Source: Cephalotrichum gorgonifer (taxonomy: Eukaryota; Ascomycota; Sordariomycetes; Microascales; Microascaceae). From it: a DNA stretch of 64,000 bases. Positions 46,908 to 58,376 of the stretch are shown piece by piece; within the stretch, counting starts at the first letter, position 1, and each line of letters begins with the position of its first letter. The position numbers were made by a program, and so were the translations under genes. A model generated the notes under the pieces. That model had not been told where the DNA came from and did no database searches. It was given only the letters and a program-made list of their open reading frames with translations. The DNA is taken from NCBI GenBank assembly GCA_900312665.1, contig ONZQ02000010.1, positions 744,001 to 808,000 on the forward strand, in the 5' to 3' direction.

Positions 46908-48053
46908 GTGACCAACTTTAAGTGGCGAACACGCTCCACCGCACATGGATCCGAGCCACATCCGACCGACCCTGGAACACATCCGACATCAACCTCTAAC
47001 CAGCCATACCTCTGGTTCGAAGGGAGGGGAGAAGAAGCGGCTCCCTCTCTACCCTCCAAGAACGCCGAGATAATCTACCTACCGGCCCAGAACCCGCAGG
47101 GTTATGGCTCGATCATCACTTCCGGTCGTCCCCTGATGGCCCCGCCTCCCGACCGCCCTGCGCCGAGCTCGACGAGCGCATCCACCGCGATGCTAAAAGA
47201 ACTCAGTACCACTCCCTTGGGCAGCCGTCAGGGCCCCTCATCCGATAATACGATGCCTACATCGTCCGCGCGCCCACCTCCCCGTGAGGACTGCGTCATC
47301 TGCTTTGACACCCTCGACTCTGCCGCCTCGGCGAACCCCTGCCTCCACGACTCCTACCACAGCCACTGCCTCCTCAAATGGCTCGAGCTAAACCCCTCCT
47401 GTCCCCTCTGCAAGACCCCCGTCACGCACGTAACCGCCGGCCCCTCCCTCCGAACCATCTACACCGTCCCCGCGAAGCCGCCGGCCGCTCGCGCTGACCC
47501 CCTCTCCCTCTGGGGCCGCCCCGCCAACCTCCCCCTCCCGGCCCGCCGCCGCCCCCGCCGCCGACAGAACCAACCACCAGCCCCCGCCGCAACCCTGGAG
47601 TCCTTCCCCCGCTACCGCCTCGACGTCTACCGCCACTCCCGCTTCTCCCTCCACGTCGGCTCGAACCCCCACACGGGCTACCGGCCCCTCACCCCCGCGA
47701 CCCTCCACGACCCCTCGCACCTCTCCCGCGCGCGCGCCTTCATCCGCCGCGAGCTCCTCGTCCTCGACGCCCTGGACCCGGATCTCCCGCGCCCAGAGGG
47801 CCTCCTACCACGCGGCGCCGCGGCCTCGCCCCAGCGCTCCCGCGCCTTCAGGCTGGAGTATATCGTCGCCGTGCTCAAGGCCGCGGGGCCTCACGGATCG
47901 TCGGGTGCGGGGGAGGAGCTGCTGGAGAGGTACTTGGGGCGGCACACGCGGCTATTCCTGCATGAGCTCAGGTCGTTCCTGAGGAGTCCGTTCGGGAGGG
48001 TGGAGGCGTGGGATCGGGAGGTGGGGTATGCGCCTTTGGTCGTGGGTCGGTGA
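46908..48053 (+). CDS. RING-H2 protein resembling Topors
   Basis: A probable E3 ubiquitin (or SUMO) ligase. Single exon, 381 aa. The RING lies at about residues 126-165: CVICFD, then NPCLHDSYHSHC and CPLCK, matching the C-x2-C...C-x-H-x3-H-x2-C...C-x2-C RING-H2 pattern. Farther on, RARAFIRRELLVLDAL, an IVAVLKA segment and LERYLGRHTRLFLHELRSFLRSPF (partly quoted) resemble the conserved C-terminal domain of animal Topors, which ends in a similar FIHEF...F.RSPF pattern. Between the two is a basic Arg/Pro-rich linker. The upstream 120 residues are low complexity. Tail to tail with SPC34, 295 bp apart. Topors family membership is my inference from motif order, and the substrate is unknown. Confidence 0.72.
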   Translation: MTNFKWRTRSTAHGSEPHPTDPGTHPTSTSNQPYLWFEGRGEEAAPSLPSKNAEIIYLPAQNPQGYGSIITSGRPLMAPPPDRPAPSSTSASTAMLKELSTTPLGSRQGPSSDNTMPTSSARPPPREDCVICFDTLDSAASANPCLHDSYHSHCLLKWLELNPSCPLCKTPVTHVTAGPSLRTIYTVPAKPPAARADPLSLWGRPANLPLPARRRPRRRQNQPPAPAATLESFPRYRLDVYRHSRFSLHVGSNPHTGYRPLTPATLHDPSHLSRARAFIRRELLVLDALDPDLPRPEGLLPRGAAASPQRSRAFRLEYIVAVLKAAGPHGSSGAGEELLERYLGRHTRLFLHELRSFLRSPFGRVEAWDREVGYAPLVVGR

Positions 48054-48348
48054 TGTTATTCCTGAGCCTCAGAGTGTCATTTAACGGAGTTTAAGGGGGG
48101 TTTTGCTTTTTGAGATACCATGGGTTTTAGAAGGTCGGGACAAGAGTTGCCCTATACTAGAATATGAATGCATGAATAGACGTCCTGCTTGAAACTTACC
48201 TAGTTGGGATCTTGCCATGTCAAGGTCCGCGTACGAGCTGGTACATAAGATGGCATAACATCAAATCATTGCTCATTACTAGGTGACTTCCCTGCCGAAG
48301 GCGACTGCGGCCGGCTGGAGGGGTTAGGCGACCTTCGCGATATCGCAT

Positions 48349-49161
48349 CTACATATACATTAACCCACCCAAATCCTTCTCCATAGCCCTCAGTCTCTCC
48401 TGCAACTCCCTCTTCCTCCTCTCCAGCTCCCTAACCTCCTCCTCCTCCGCCCTCAGCTGCTCCTCCGTCACAACCCCGGCCTCCACTTCCTGCCCCTCCC
48501 CCTCGTCGTCGTACTCGTCCTCCTTCCAGTCATTATTCATAGCCTCCAGCATCTCCCCCTGCTCCCTGACCTTCTCCTCGAAATACTCCATCCGCCCCTC
48601 AATCTCCCCCCTCCGCCGCCTCAGCTCTGCCACCCGCCTCAGCGCCCCGGGCAGCTCGTACACCCCGCACAGCTTCTCCGCCCCCTGCAGCAGCACCTCG
48701 ACGTCCACCTCGCCCCCCCTCCCCTCCCCCCTCTGTATGCGCTCGTGCATCTCCCCACCCAGCACTGCGGCCACGGCAGCGTTCCTGCGAGGCGCGGCGC
48801 GCGAGGTTGGGGCGCCCGTCGTGACCTCGCCGGAGGAGACGTTGAAGACGGTCTGCCGGCGCGTGGAGGGGCGCGTGGAGCTGGGAGAGGGCTGGGGCGC
48901 GGATGGTGGCGGCGGGGGAGGGGGCACGGAGAAGAGGGCGCGCTCGTGGGGTTCCGTGTCGCGGAGGAGGGAGGTGATGTCGTGGTTCGAGAGGAGGGCG
49001 TTTGTGAAGATTTTGGGCGGCGGGAAGCTGGTGGTACTCAAGTTAGTGGGAGCTAGGAGGCGGGCCCCCGGGGTGGGGGGTGGAGTGAAGACGTACGGGA
49101 GGGAGTTGATGCCTTCGCACGAGTAGGAAATCTGCTCGAGATGTGCCGCAAGATGTGACAT
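48349..49161 (-). CDS. SPC34: DASH complex subunit Spc34
   Basis: Part of the ten-subunit DASH/Dam1 ring that couples kinetochores to microtubules in fungi. Single exon, 270 aa. The family signature is at the N-terminus: HLEQISYSCEGI, FPPPKIFTNALLSNHDIT, then LLRDTEPHERALFSV. A proline run and a basic RRQTVFNVSSGE region (an Aurora/Ipl1-like context around Thr) follow. The C-terminal third is an acidic/basic coiled coil (VREQGEMLEAMNND, EEEEVRELERRKRELQERL). Length fits the family. No intron, no damage. Confidence 0.88.
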   Translation of the reverse strand: MSHLAAHLEQISYSCEGINSLPYVFTPPPTPGARLLAPTNLSTTSFPPPKIFTNALLSNHDITSLLRDTEPHERALFSVPPPPPPPSAPQPSPSSTRPSTRRQTVFNVSSGEVTTGAPTSRAAPRRNAAVAAVLGGEMHERIQRGEGRGGEVDVEVLLQGAEKLCGVYELPGALRRVAELRRRRGEIEGRMEYFEEKVREQGEMLEAMNNDWKEDEYDDEGEGQEVEAGVVTEEQLRAEEEEVRELERRKRELQERLRAMEKDLGGLMYM

Positions 49162-50681
49162 CTTGCTGAGCGTCTAGAAGTTGTGCTGGTCGTCGGTCGG
49201 CATCAATACCCCGCGCGGGTGCTGGCTGGCGGCGCTGATTCGCGTCGGTAGTCGTGGCAAGAAATGGCCAATTGCGGTGAACGATCCCAATAGCGTAGAT
49301 CCGCCACCATTAAAATGTACCAGGGGTTTTCCCTCGACAAAGTGAGGGTAGGCAGCTAGGATGTCGCGAGTTGCATCTACCAACCTCAACCTACTACATT
49401 CAGGCTAGAAGTAAACAACCTGGCGATGACACTGCCAGGTGCCAAGACATGGCCGACGACAGCTGTACCCCGCTCTTATCGATAAGACCACTGCCCCGCA
49501 TGCCACCTTATCCTTGCACCCTTGCCCAATGTGTTGCAGTGATGGTTAACATCCCAACCCCCACGGCACAGCGGGAAGCTCATTCTTCCCTACTCTACCT
49601 TCTAGTCTGTTCCTTTGAATCGAGTCAAGGTGCTTATATTCCATCCAGCATACAAACTATCCATTACCGTCGATACTCCACCGCAGTATCACCGAGTCTC
49701 TCGTCCCTCCCTCCTCTCACTACTCCGTAACCTGAGACCAAAAACCAAGGTTATATCCCCCACTCCCCCACCCCTGCACAACATCTTCCTGCACCTCAAT
49801 CTTCCCGCAACTCTCACCGTGTCCGGTGTCCATGTGACCCTCTAACCACTGCCAAGGAATCACCCTTGTGCACGGATATCTTTGAGTGAGGAGCCCGTGT
49901 TATCTGCTGTCGACATGTAGCCATGTGCCCTAGACCTGCCCGTTTCCAACGCTATCCAACCCAGCCGCCTTTCCCAAGTCATGGAACCACGGATTCGCTC
50001 ACCCCGGACGAAGCATCATCCCGCTTCTCACTAACAGCCTGGATAAACCCCAGAAGACATAATGGTGAAAAAAAGAAAAAAACGAGTTCTATATGTAATA
50101 TCAAGACGAAACCAGAATCCGCAAATACCACCAAAGGAACCAATAAAACAACCCCCTCCACCACACCGCCATACTCCCCTGCCCATACCTCCAATCTCCA
50201 AACTTTTTATCACCAAATTCCCGTCCAATAGCCCTTCCCCCCGTAGTCATCAGTCATCGCATCATCACAAACACAACCCCAATACCAATCCGGCTTTTCC
50301 TGCCCATCCGACCTGCTATGAAAAAAAAAGAATATACCGAAAACTAGAAGCAGATTCAAGAGTAAAAGGATGCTCGCTTCCAACCATGGTCTAAGGTATC
50401 AATATCCGGCAGAACATTGACGGCAAGGGGAGTAAGGACAACCAAAAAAGCAACCAAAAAGCCCTGCAGGTGAGACAGAAGTAAGAAAATGAGGAAAGCC
50501 TGGGCTCGTTCCTCCTCTATCAATGAAATAAATGGCTTCAAGACTTAGAAAGATGGCGCGTTTTCGTGTGTGTTTCTCGAATTCGGCCGGGAATAGGTAG
50601 GTGTCGTGTTGTCGTGCGTCGTGTATCGTGATATTGGTGTTAGCCACCACAGGGTGGGCGATATTGCCGATCATAGGCTGC
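49162..50681. other. Intergenic
   Basis: The SPC34 promoter side, then AT-rich sequence from about 50060 to 50350. TACTCCGTA lies at 49721-49729. Frames here are simple-composition and unsupported. Confidence 0.5.
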
Positions 50682-51773
50682 CTAGTCCCAATCATCCATG
50701 TCCATGACCTCCAAGTCATCCAAGTCAAAGTAGGGCAACTCCTTGGACAGGTTTTCGCCGAAATATTCGTCAACCTCGTCGCTATCCGGCTCGTCCAGCT
50801 CTGGGATCCCCTCGGGTGTATGATCTGGGAACAGCATACTACTCCTCCATTCGCCGATCCTCCTCCTCATCCTGCGATCACTCACAGGACTCTCTCCGTT
50901 CAGGAACGGCCTCAGATCCTCGTGGTCAGAGTCTTCCCCCCTCTCGCTGACGGTCCTCTTTCCGACACTGCTCCCGTGAGTGATCCGGTGCCTCCTCTTC
51001 CTCTCCTTCTGCCACCGCATGAATTCTTGCACTTCATCGGCCTCGGCATCAATCTCATCGCCCGAGTCATTATTGCAGGTCAGGTTTTGCATGTCGTCCA
51101 TAAACTCGCGGTCTAGTCCCCTTGGACGCGGTGGGGCGTTGGTGGCCCAGCCGCTCCTAGATGCAGGACGGCTTTGGTCCGACAGTGCAGATTCGTACCC
51201 TGTCGGCCTGATAGCATCTTCTTCGTCACTGTCCATGGGGTCTAGATCGCTCAGTTCCTCCACGTTGAAATCCGTGTCGTCCGAGAAGTCGGCACATGAG
51301 GCGGGATGAGCGGGGCCACACCGCCTCGGACCAGCGGGGGGGTTTGAGCCGGAATCGGACTCGGAATCCTCGCTCGATAACGGTTCCATGCTTTCTCCTT
51401 CGCTTTCGCTTTCGCTCTCGGGGTATTCGCGGTCCGATGGACACAAAAGGGAGGATGCTGGTGATATCTGGGAGTAGTCCAGTTGAGGTGGGAGACCGAT
51501 GCTCGAGATGGGTGGGGATGGCGCAGCGGGATGTGGGGGCGGCGTACTGCGGGTATGTATCTGAGGAACGTCGTCGTGGTGGTGAGATTGTTGCTCTTTC
51601 GGAATCGGTCGCACTTTCGAAACGTTCCTCTTATTGCTGTTCTTGGTGTTGTTGTTCTTGCGGCGAGCGGACGGGGAGGCCATTGGTGTTTCTGGGGGGG
51701 AAGTCGTGCCCAGGTCCCAGTCCCAATCCGCTGCGGACGGCTTGCGGGCAGTCTTTGGGAATTTACGTCCCAT
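50682..51773 (-). CDS. Acidic hypothetical protein
   Basis: Single exon, 363 aa, not recognised. The first about 60 residues are basic and Asn/Lys-rich (RRKNNNTKNSNKRNVSK), with possible nuclear-localisation character. A Ser/Glu/Asp-rich middle follows (ESESESEGESMEP). The C-terminal third is more conserved-looking: EFMDDMQNLTCNNDSGDEIDAE, QEFMRWQKERKRRHRITHG, then MRRRIGEWRSSMLFPDHTPE, ending in a very acidic tail. Composition suggests a mostly disordered nuclear protein. The open frame is long, starts at a clear ATG, and its third-position GC fits real genes nearby. Confidence 0.65.
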   Translation of the reverse strand: MGRKFPKTARKPSAADWDWDLGTTSPPETPMASPSARRKNNNTKNSNKRNVSKVRPIPKEQQSHHHDDVPQIHTRSTPPPHPAAPSPPISSIGLPPQLDYSQISPASSLLCPSDREYPESESESEGESMEPLSSEDSESDSGSNPPAGPRRCGPAHPASCADFSDDTDFNVEELSDLDPMDSDEEDAIRPTGYESALSDQSRPASRSGWATNAPPRPRGLDREFMDDMQNLTCNNDSGDEIDAEADEVQEFMRWQKERKRRHRITHGSSVGKRTVSERGEDSDHEDLRPFLNGESPVSDRRMRRRIGEWRSSMLFPDHTPEGIPELDEPDSDEVDEYFGENLSKELPYFDLDDLEVMDMDDWD

Positions 51774-54700
51774 CTTCTTGCCCCGCCGAGAACTGATAAC
51801 CCCGGATCCTGTCCTGGTCTAAAAGTGGACGTGGAAGATGCGAAAGGGACAGCTCAGATTCCGATTAGAATGACCCTTGTCCACGAAATATAGGTGTGTT
51901 GCTATTTGACGATCGCGGCAGGGAATGGATAATCCGATTTTAACAACTCGATGCAATCTTCCCTCGTCAATTGGGGCCGACCGGATGTGGGGTAATGAAG
52001 AAAACGTTGGATACTTTGGGCTGGCGCGGGGGTTGAGAGGTTGTAAGCTGGACTCGTTCTTGCTTTTTTTCTTCTCTCTCTCTCTCTCTCTCTCTAATTC
52101 TGCTGTCCGCCTCTTCTTTCTTTCTTGGGGAGTTTTCTTCTCCCCGGTTCTCCGATTGTGTCTTTTGAAAATGTCGTCTTGAAAACAGCTCTCCCGTTGT
52201 ATGTTTCTGAGCTCGTCAAGAAGGTCTGGGTTCTGAATGTAGTTTGGTGTGGATAAGAAGGGATGAAGGCTGGGATTGAGCTGTGCGCTATTCTCGTCCG
52301 GGCAGGGTAGGAATCAAGGACCCGATAACTGGTGCGAAACCCTCCAACGAGGGCATAAAAATTGATTCAGGTTGGATATCATGATAATGTCCTAAAGACT
52401 GGCTAAGAAGTGGGCGGCGGGATCCGAAACGGAGATGGACGTGAAAGAAATCGAGGTTTTTGCTCGGTATTCGTCCCGTCTGAGGAGAAATAAAAAGGTG
52501 GAAGAAAAAAGAATCAAACAGTGATGGCAGAGGGGCAAACACAAACGGGGCCGGGCCGGGTGAGGGGCAAAGAAAGGGTGGGATTATAATGCAGGTAGAG
52601 ATGCAGCTGCAGCTGCAGGTTGTTGCAGGTTTTCTTTTGTCTTTAGTTTCTTGGCCTCAATGTTCTCCGAGACGGAGATAGCCCCGTCTGAAGACAGGTA
52701 GGAAAAGATTGATAAGTTGTATTATAAGATTGTCGTGTGGAGTGAAAGAATAAAGGGCTGATGGAGAGGTGAAACGGGGAATCTCAGGAATGCTCCAAGA
52801 AATGGTCGACAATGGAGGGCCGGGAGGGAGCAGCAGCAGTGTCGGAGAAGCAGGGGTAGGTGCTGGTTTCCACCTATATCAATGAATATATGGGTGCAGA
52901 TACAAGTGACGTGGGCGTGCGCGCAGCGACGAGTACGAGTCTTGAGCTGCGGGGAGAAGTGATGTGCGCGGGTGCGCGAAGGGTCGAATGCGTACTTGTA
53001 TTCTTGTACTTGTATGTGGAGTGTGCTCCTCTGCGCAAATGGAATGGCTTGAAGGCTTTGAGGAATTACACAAGATGCGTGTGAAACCTCACTTGGAGGG
53101 CGGGAGTTAAATATGATTGACGAAACGACCAAGCTCGTGTGTTAAGTAGTGCTCGAGGGAGGGACGAAGATGGTTGCGACGAATGCGCAAGTGCGATGAC
53201 TGCAGGGTTGCGAGCCTGGAGTGGCGTCCTTGGGTATAACAGGCGCTCTTGGGAGGATTAAGGATATGCGAATGGGCTGGGACGAGATAACCAAGAGCGA
53301 GAAGCAATGGAGGGAAACGAAAAAAAAAAGCCTGGGCTGGTCGAGAAAAAAATGGTGGACTTGGGTTCAGGAAGGAAGACCCGGGAAGCCGGCACTGGAG
53401 CAGGGAGGGATGCACCTTCCCCAAAATCTAGCACCAAGATGAGTTTAATTCTGGCTGCACCTTCTTAATACCAACGCAGTAACAGTCGAACCTTCCGTAA
53501 CAAGGATAATACTCGATACTCCCTTCGCTCGTTGTAGATTAAAGGCAAGTTCGATGGCGCTTGGTTCAAACGGGAATGGTTGACGGTTACGGGCAAGTAC
53601 TTGTAGCAAGCTTCAGAATGTGCGGGCGGGTCGGTCCTGGTCCCTGAGTCACATATTGAGAGCCCGAACTAATATACGTAGGGCCCCAAATATCTCCTCC
53701 TGGTATCCTCGTTCTTGGAATGAACCGCGAATCCGAAACCGAAGCATGGCAAACGACACGACATCTGTACATTATTAGCGTTACCCTCGATACGCCCCCA
53801 AGGGCTTGAGAGGAACCACGCCCCTGGAAGCCCTCGTATGCGCCCTGATTGACAAAACCCCACAATGGGCGTGGCATCCATTCACAGCCTGGGAAAACGG
53901 CCGCGGACCAGCATGGCGGGTGAGAAAGAGGAGGGATGAGTCAGTGGAAGGGCAACAAGGGGAGAAAAGCGGGAATAATGACCCATCGGCTTATGCGGGA
54001 CGGGCATGCGCAGACAAGACTTTGGGCAGCAATGCTCCATTACCGTGCGGGTCTCTGGACTCGAGCCGTTACCTCGATTTGCCCAATGCTCCGCTCTGGC
54101 TGCGAACCCGAGCGCGAGTATCCGCTTGGGCTCTTTAGTCGCGGTCAAATTCTTTCAGAAGTATGTGATGGCCGAGTAATATGAGTAGCATTTGAGCACT
54201 GTGGCAAGGGTTTGAGCCGTGCTCTCTGAAGGGGAGGGGGTGGTTCGAAAAAAAAAATCATCGCCAAAGTCTGGCATCGCCAAGGGTTTCCTTTGAGAGC
54301 GCAAGTCGGCCGCCTCTTTTTTGAAGAATGGGACGATCTCGCTGGCTGGATGGGGTGTGGGCTGTTGCAAGCTGAGATCTTTGCCTGATTCTGCCAGCCG
54401 AGAAGAGTACGGCAGTGAAAAGGGAAAGAGGTGGGCGCAATGGGGTTGACAGGCCAGGCCAAGACCAATCATCGCCGCCCAGCACTGCACAAATTACTGC
54501 AGGTGATATGTTGTTTCATCTGATTCTTGAGGTTACTCTTGGCGTAGCTTCTCAGATTGGATACAAGCTTTCTCAAGAAGAGTACATATTCTGGATGTGG
54601 AAATTTCCATGGGCACAGGTTTGGGGTGGGTGTTGCTTCTGGGCCAGGGAACGGAACAGGTGACTGCATCAATTGGACTGGATGACGCTGAACGCCGGGG

Positions 54701-54963
54701 GCGATGGCTGTGGTGTTCTCCGAGCCTCGTCAGGGTGTTGGGGTGTGCATTTGGTTTCCCCGCTTTCTACTCGTCGTCAAAGATGATAATTCGTGGAGCA
54801 TAAGTTGAACCGCTCCTAAGACTTAGCGCTATTCTTATTTTTTTCAGTGACCGAGCGGTCTACGAAAATAGTTTGGATCTCACCGAAAGAGCTCCGGCGG
54901 AGACAGGCTCCCGGAACCGCCCGGCGACCCGAGTATTGTGGGTCCCGTTTTTAGCTTCCGAAG
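51774..54963. other. Intergenic, 3.2 kb
   Basis: No supportable gene. A (CT)11 run lies at 52074-52095, and GCAGCT repeats near 52603-52618. Pyrimidine-rich sequence before 52150 may be part of the promoter of the acidic hypothetical gene. The right end leads into the NACHT pseudogene. Confidence 0.5.
52074..52095. repeat. (CT)11 microsatellite
   Basis: Eleven CT units with flanking T-rich sequence, non-coding. Confidence 0.9.
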
Positions 54964-57900
54964 ATGTCTGGGGTCGAGGTCCTTAGTTTGGTCGCGAACA
55001 TCTTCCAAGTCATTGGCTTCGCGGCTGACACTATTCGCCTTTGTAATGACATCTACAAAGGCCGAGCACCGGACGACAACTTGGGAGAGCACGCGACTAC
55101 ACTGCAAGCTTTATCGACTGGGATTGAAAGTCACTACTCGGCGGCGAGCAACACACAGGACAAGGAACTCGAAGGCATAGCGAAGAAATGTGCCATCGCC
55201 GCTCGAGCGCTGGAGGAGGAGGTCAGATTTGCCACGAAACATCACGCCCAGGGTGACTTGGCGGCCACCCTGAAGGTGGCGGTCAAGACGCTCTGGAGAA
55301 AGAACCGCTCGGCAAAGCTGGAGGCGTCTCTAGGTCGGTACCAAACGGCGATGGAATCACATCTACTCTCCCGTGTGTGGTATGTGGTCAGATATCCGGT
55401 CATAAGCGTTATGTCGAGGTAATTATTCTAACGATGAACAGCAAGCAAAGCGACGCTATCAATGCCCAGCAGGAGAAAGCTTTCAAGAACCTCAACACAT
55501 CCATCCAGTTTTTCATCTCGCAATACGCAGCTGGCCAAAAGACTCTTTCCGGTCTCATTGATTCGAACATGCGATTGATAAACCAGACCACAGTTAAGGA
55601 AGCACGTAAAATTGAGGTCGTCGTCGCTAGCCATGTTTCCCAAGAAGTTTCCTCGGCGGAGCAGTCCATCACAAAATTGGTGACAGCCAAGGCTGATGCC
55701 ACACAAGCTATTGCCCACAATATCATGCATCATCAGACACAAGGGTTGAGCGACAGGCAGCGAGAGCGCTTCCTTAGTAGTCTCAAGTTCACTGCCATGA
55801 ACGAGCGGCGCAACAACATCAAAGATTCCCACCACGGCACCTTTATGTGGTTGTATAATCTGTCTTCGGACTCAGATTGGGAGGAGTCCGAGTTTAGCTC
55901 CAGCACTCACGGGTCGAATGCAGGCGAACGATGGGATGGCTTTCAGGAGTGGCTACTATCAGACAGCAATATTTACTGGATCAGCGGGAAGCCGGGGTCT
56001 GGCAAAAGCACCCTCGTAAGTTTCTGGTCACGAATAACCTCACTCAGGCTGCCTTGGACCGCTGGAGAGAAGGGGCGATAATTCTTTCTCACTTCTTCTG
56101 GAAGCCTGGGAACAAAATGCAGAATAGTCTCAAGGGTCTGTTCTGCACTCTCCTCCACCAGGGGCTCTCTCGCGCGCCAACCGCCCTGGATGACATCTTC
56201 GCCCGGTCAGAAGCGTACGGAGATAAAGATCACGATACGGACTGGTCGGTTACGGAACTGAAATCACTCTGTCTGGCTACCTTATTAAAATATCCGTCCA
56301 TGCATCTTCTTGGACGGGCTAGATGAGGTTTGTCGAGATGAGGTGCCTACTCTGCTCGAGTTGGTCGAGGATCTTAAGGGTCTCATAGATATCAAGGTCT
56401 GCGTTTCCAGCAGGCCAGAAGCGCCCTTCTTGCGCTGTCTAGGTAAATACCAGAACCTACGTCTTCAGGACCTAACCGAGGGAGATATGCGGACTTACGC
56501 CAAGGCGATTCTAATCGCGAATCGACATGAGGATAGCCACAGTGAAACTACTTCCCGCGAGAAGTTCCCAAGCAAGATAATAGAAGAAATTATCTACAAG
56601 GCTGAAGGGGTGTTCCTTTGACTACATCTAGCTACTCGGAGCCTCCTTCGTGGGTGGGAGAATGGTGATAGCTCCAATGAGCTCGCCCATCGCCTCAAGG
56701 AACTGCCAAGCGAGCTATCAGAACTTTACACCGATATGTGGGATAGACTCAGCGAGAACTGTCTCATCTACCGGAGGGCTGCAGCGGAATACTTTCATTT
56801 GATGCTCAGTGCTGAGTTACTCAATCATTCCATCTCGGAGAAGTACGTCTTGCGGAAAGCTGTTAAGCATGGAAATGTGTTCCAGTTCATGGCTGCCACG
56901 ACACCCTCGTTTCTGGATGAAGCTCTCCAGGCCCATTCTCACACTCTCATCAGCAAAGTGGCCATAGACAACCTGTGCCAGGAGACAGTGGCTTCGATAC
57001 AAAGGCGATGTGCCGGGCTCTTGGAGGTACAGCATTCTGACAAGAAGTCTCGGAGACATGGCCACTCCCACTTCAATTCCCGTATAGCCTTTATTCACCG
57101 GACTGCTTACGACTTCTTAACTGAGTCCGAAAAGGGGAAGGAAATTCTTTCTTTCTACGACTGTCAGACGGAGGTCGAGTACCTTCGATTAATTCGGGGG
57201 GCGCTGGCTTGTTCTCGACTAGTATCCTACCAGCTTAGGGATATATCCTCTTCTCTACTATTTATGTCACCCACCCTACAGCCACAAGTTTACGAAGTCC
57301 TCCGAGTGGCTTGCAGATTCTATGACTCTGGCAACTTATTCGAGCGAAGGTCCAAATTACACGCCTTATCCGTGATAGCGGCACGTGGCTTTGAGGGTTT
57401 CGCTCTGTCGGCGATTAGCGAAGCTCCTCGTCCAGGTGACCTTGCCATTGATGTCTTAAGGCATCAGTTCCTGTGGAATCTTACCGGAAAACACTTCTTT
57501 CATAACAAAGCCGAGATGACCTGCGACTTTATTCGATCCCTTCTCGCGCTCGGAGCCAACCTCAATTTAAGGAGTGATCAGTTGGATTTAGGCTCCTTCC
57601 CTCTAGATGAGCCTGCGCTACAAATGACTGCCTTAGGGATGCACGTTCTGTTTGGTCTTTCCTATAGAGAGAACCTTTCAATGCTCCGGAGTGGCGGCTG
57701 GTATTACGGTATACTGGACATTTTACTGGAATCAGAACCCGATCTAGGGGAAAAAGTTCCACTTGCATTTTGGTGGAATGGACGGCAATTCCACACTGAA
57801 CACAGCTTGGGCTGGTACGAGTCGGATATACACTATTTCCCAATGAGATCGATAGAAATATCCAAAGAATATCCAGTCGCATTCATTCTGGATGCGAGTC

Positions 57901-58286
57901 TATCATATTGTCTGGAGTTGGTTAGGCGTCACCGGCGGGGGCAAGAGTCCTCTGGAGATAGTGGGGTCAGAGGGCAGTCGGCAGTTGATTCTGCATATAG
58001 GGTTGGCGCGGAGGTCTCCCGCGTGCCAGTGGTGATGTTTCCACGGGGCCCGATGTCTCTGAGTTGTGCATTCCGCGTAGTTAACGATGATATCAGTTGT
58101 AGATTGGGCTCCTTGATCCAGCGCAGTCTTCATTCGAATGTGGATTCTCATGAGAGGCTATCAAACGAGATCGCGGCCATCAAGAACGACATCATCAGCA
58201 GATCAGAGGCATACGAAAGGATTAAAGGACCGATAAAATATGTCTTGGAGGCGGTAGGGTGTGGTTACGGTAGACGCGGTGGATGA
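54964..58286 (+). pseudogene. NACHT/STAND (fungal NLR) protein, broken
   Basis: In intact relatives this is a nucleotide-switch receptor linked to non-self recognition and programmed cell death. Exon 1 (54964-55379) starts MSGVEVLSLVANIFQVIGFA, a typical helical fungal STAND N-terminus. A 62-nt intron (GTATGT, CTAAC branch, AACAG) joins 55442 in phase 2. The Walker A motif ISGKPGSGKSTL is at 55980-56015. Directly after it the frame breaks: GTAAG should be six bases, and KFLVTNNLTQAALDRW continues in another frame. A second shift lies near 56285-56308, before the Walker B segment IFLDGLDEV. Then TGA (56619-56621) interrupts GVFL-LHLATRSLL, where relatives have Trp. The rest (to 58286) stays open: a post-NACHT helical domain and a weak ankyrin-like stretch. 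Two frameshifts plus one stop make it non-functional unless the sequence is in error. Confidence 0.8.
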
Positions 58287-58376
58287 TATATTGGAATCTG
58301 TATCTCGACCACAGAAAGAAATAAGACTTCTGAAACGCATCCGCTTATCCCCCATCTCAAGCCCTTCCACAGTCCC

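Noticed and set aside
52722..53132. 136-aa minus-strand frame as a gene
   Set aside because: His/Cys/Ser-rich low-complexity translation with no domain, in simple-repeat-rich intergenic DNA.
56016..56080. Intron starting at the GTAAGT after the Walker A motif
   Set aside because: The following bases in another frame encode KFLVTNNLTQAALDRW, a normal continuation of the NACHT domain, so a frameshift fits better than an intron.
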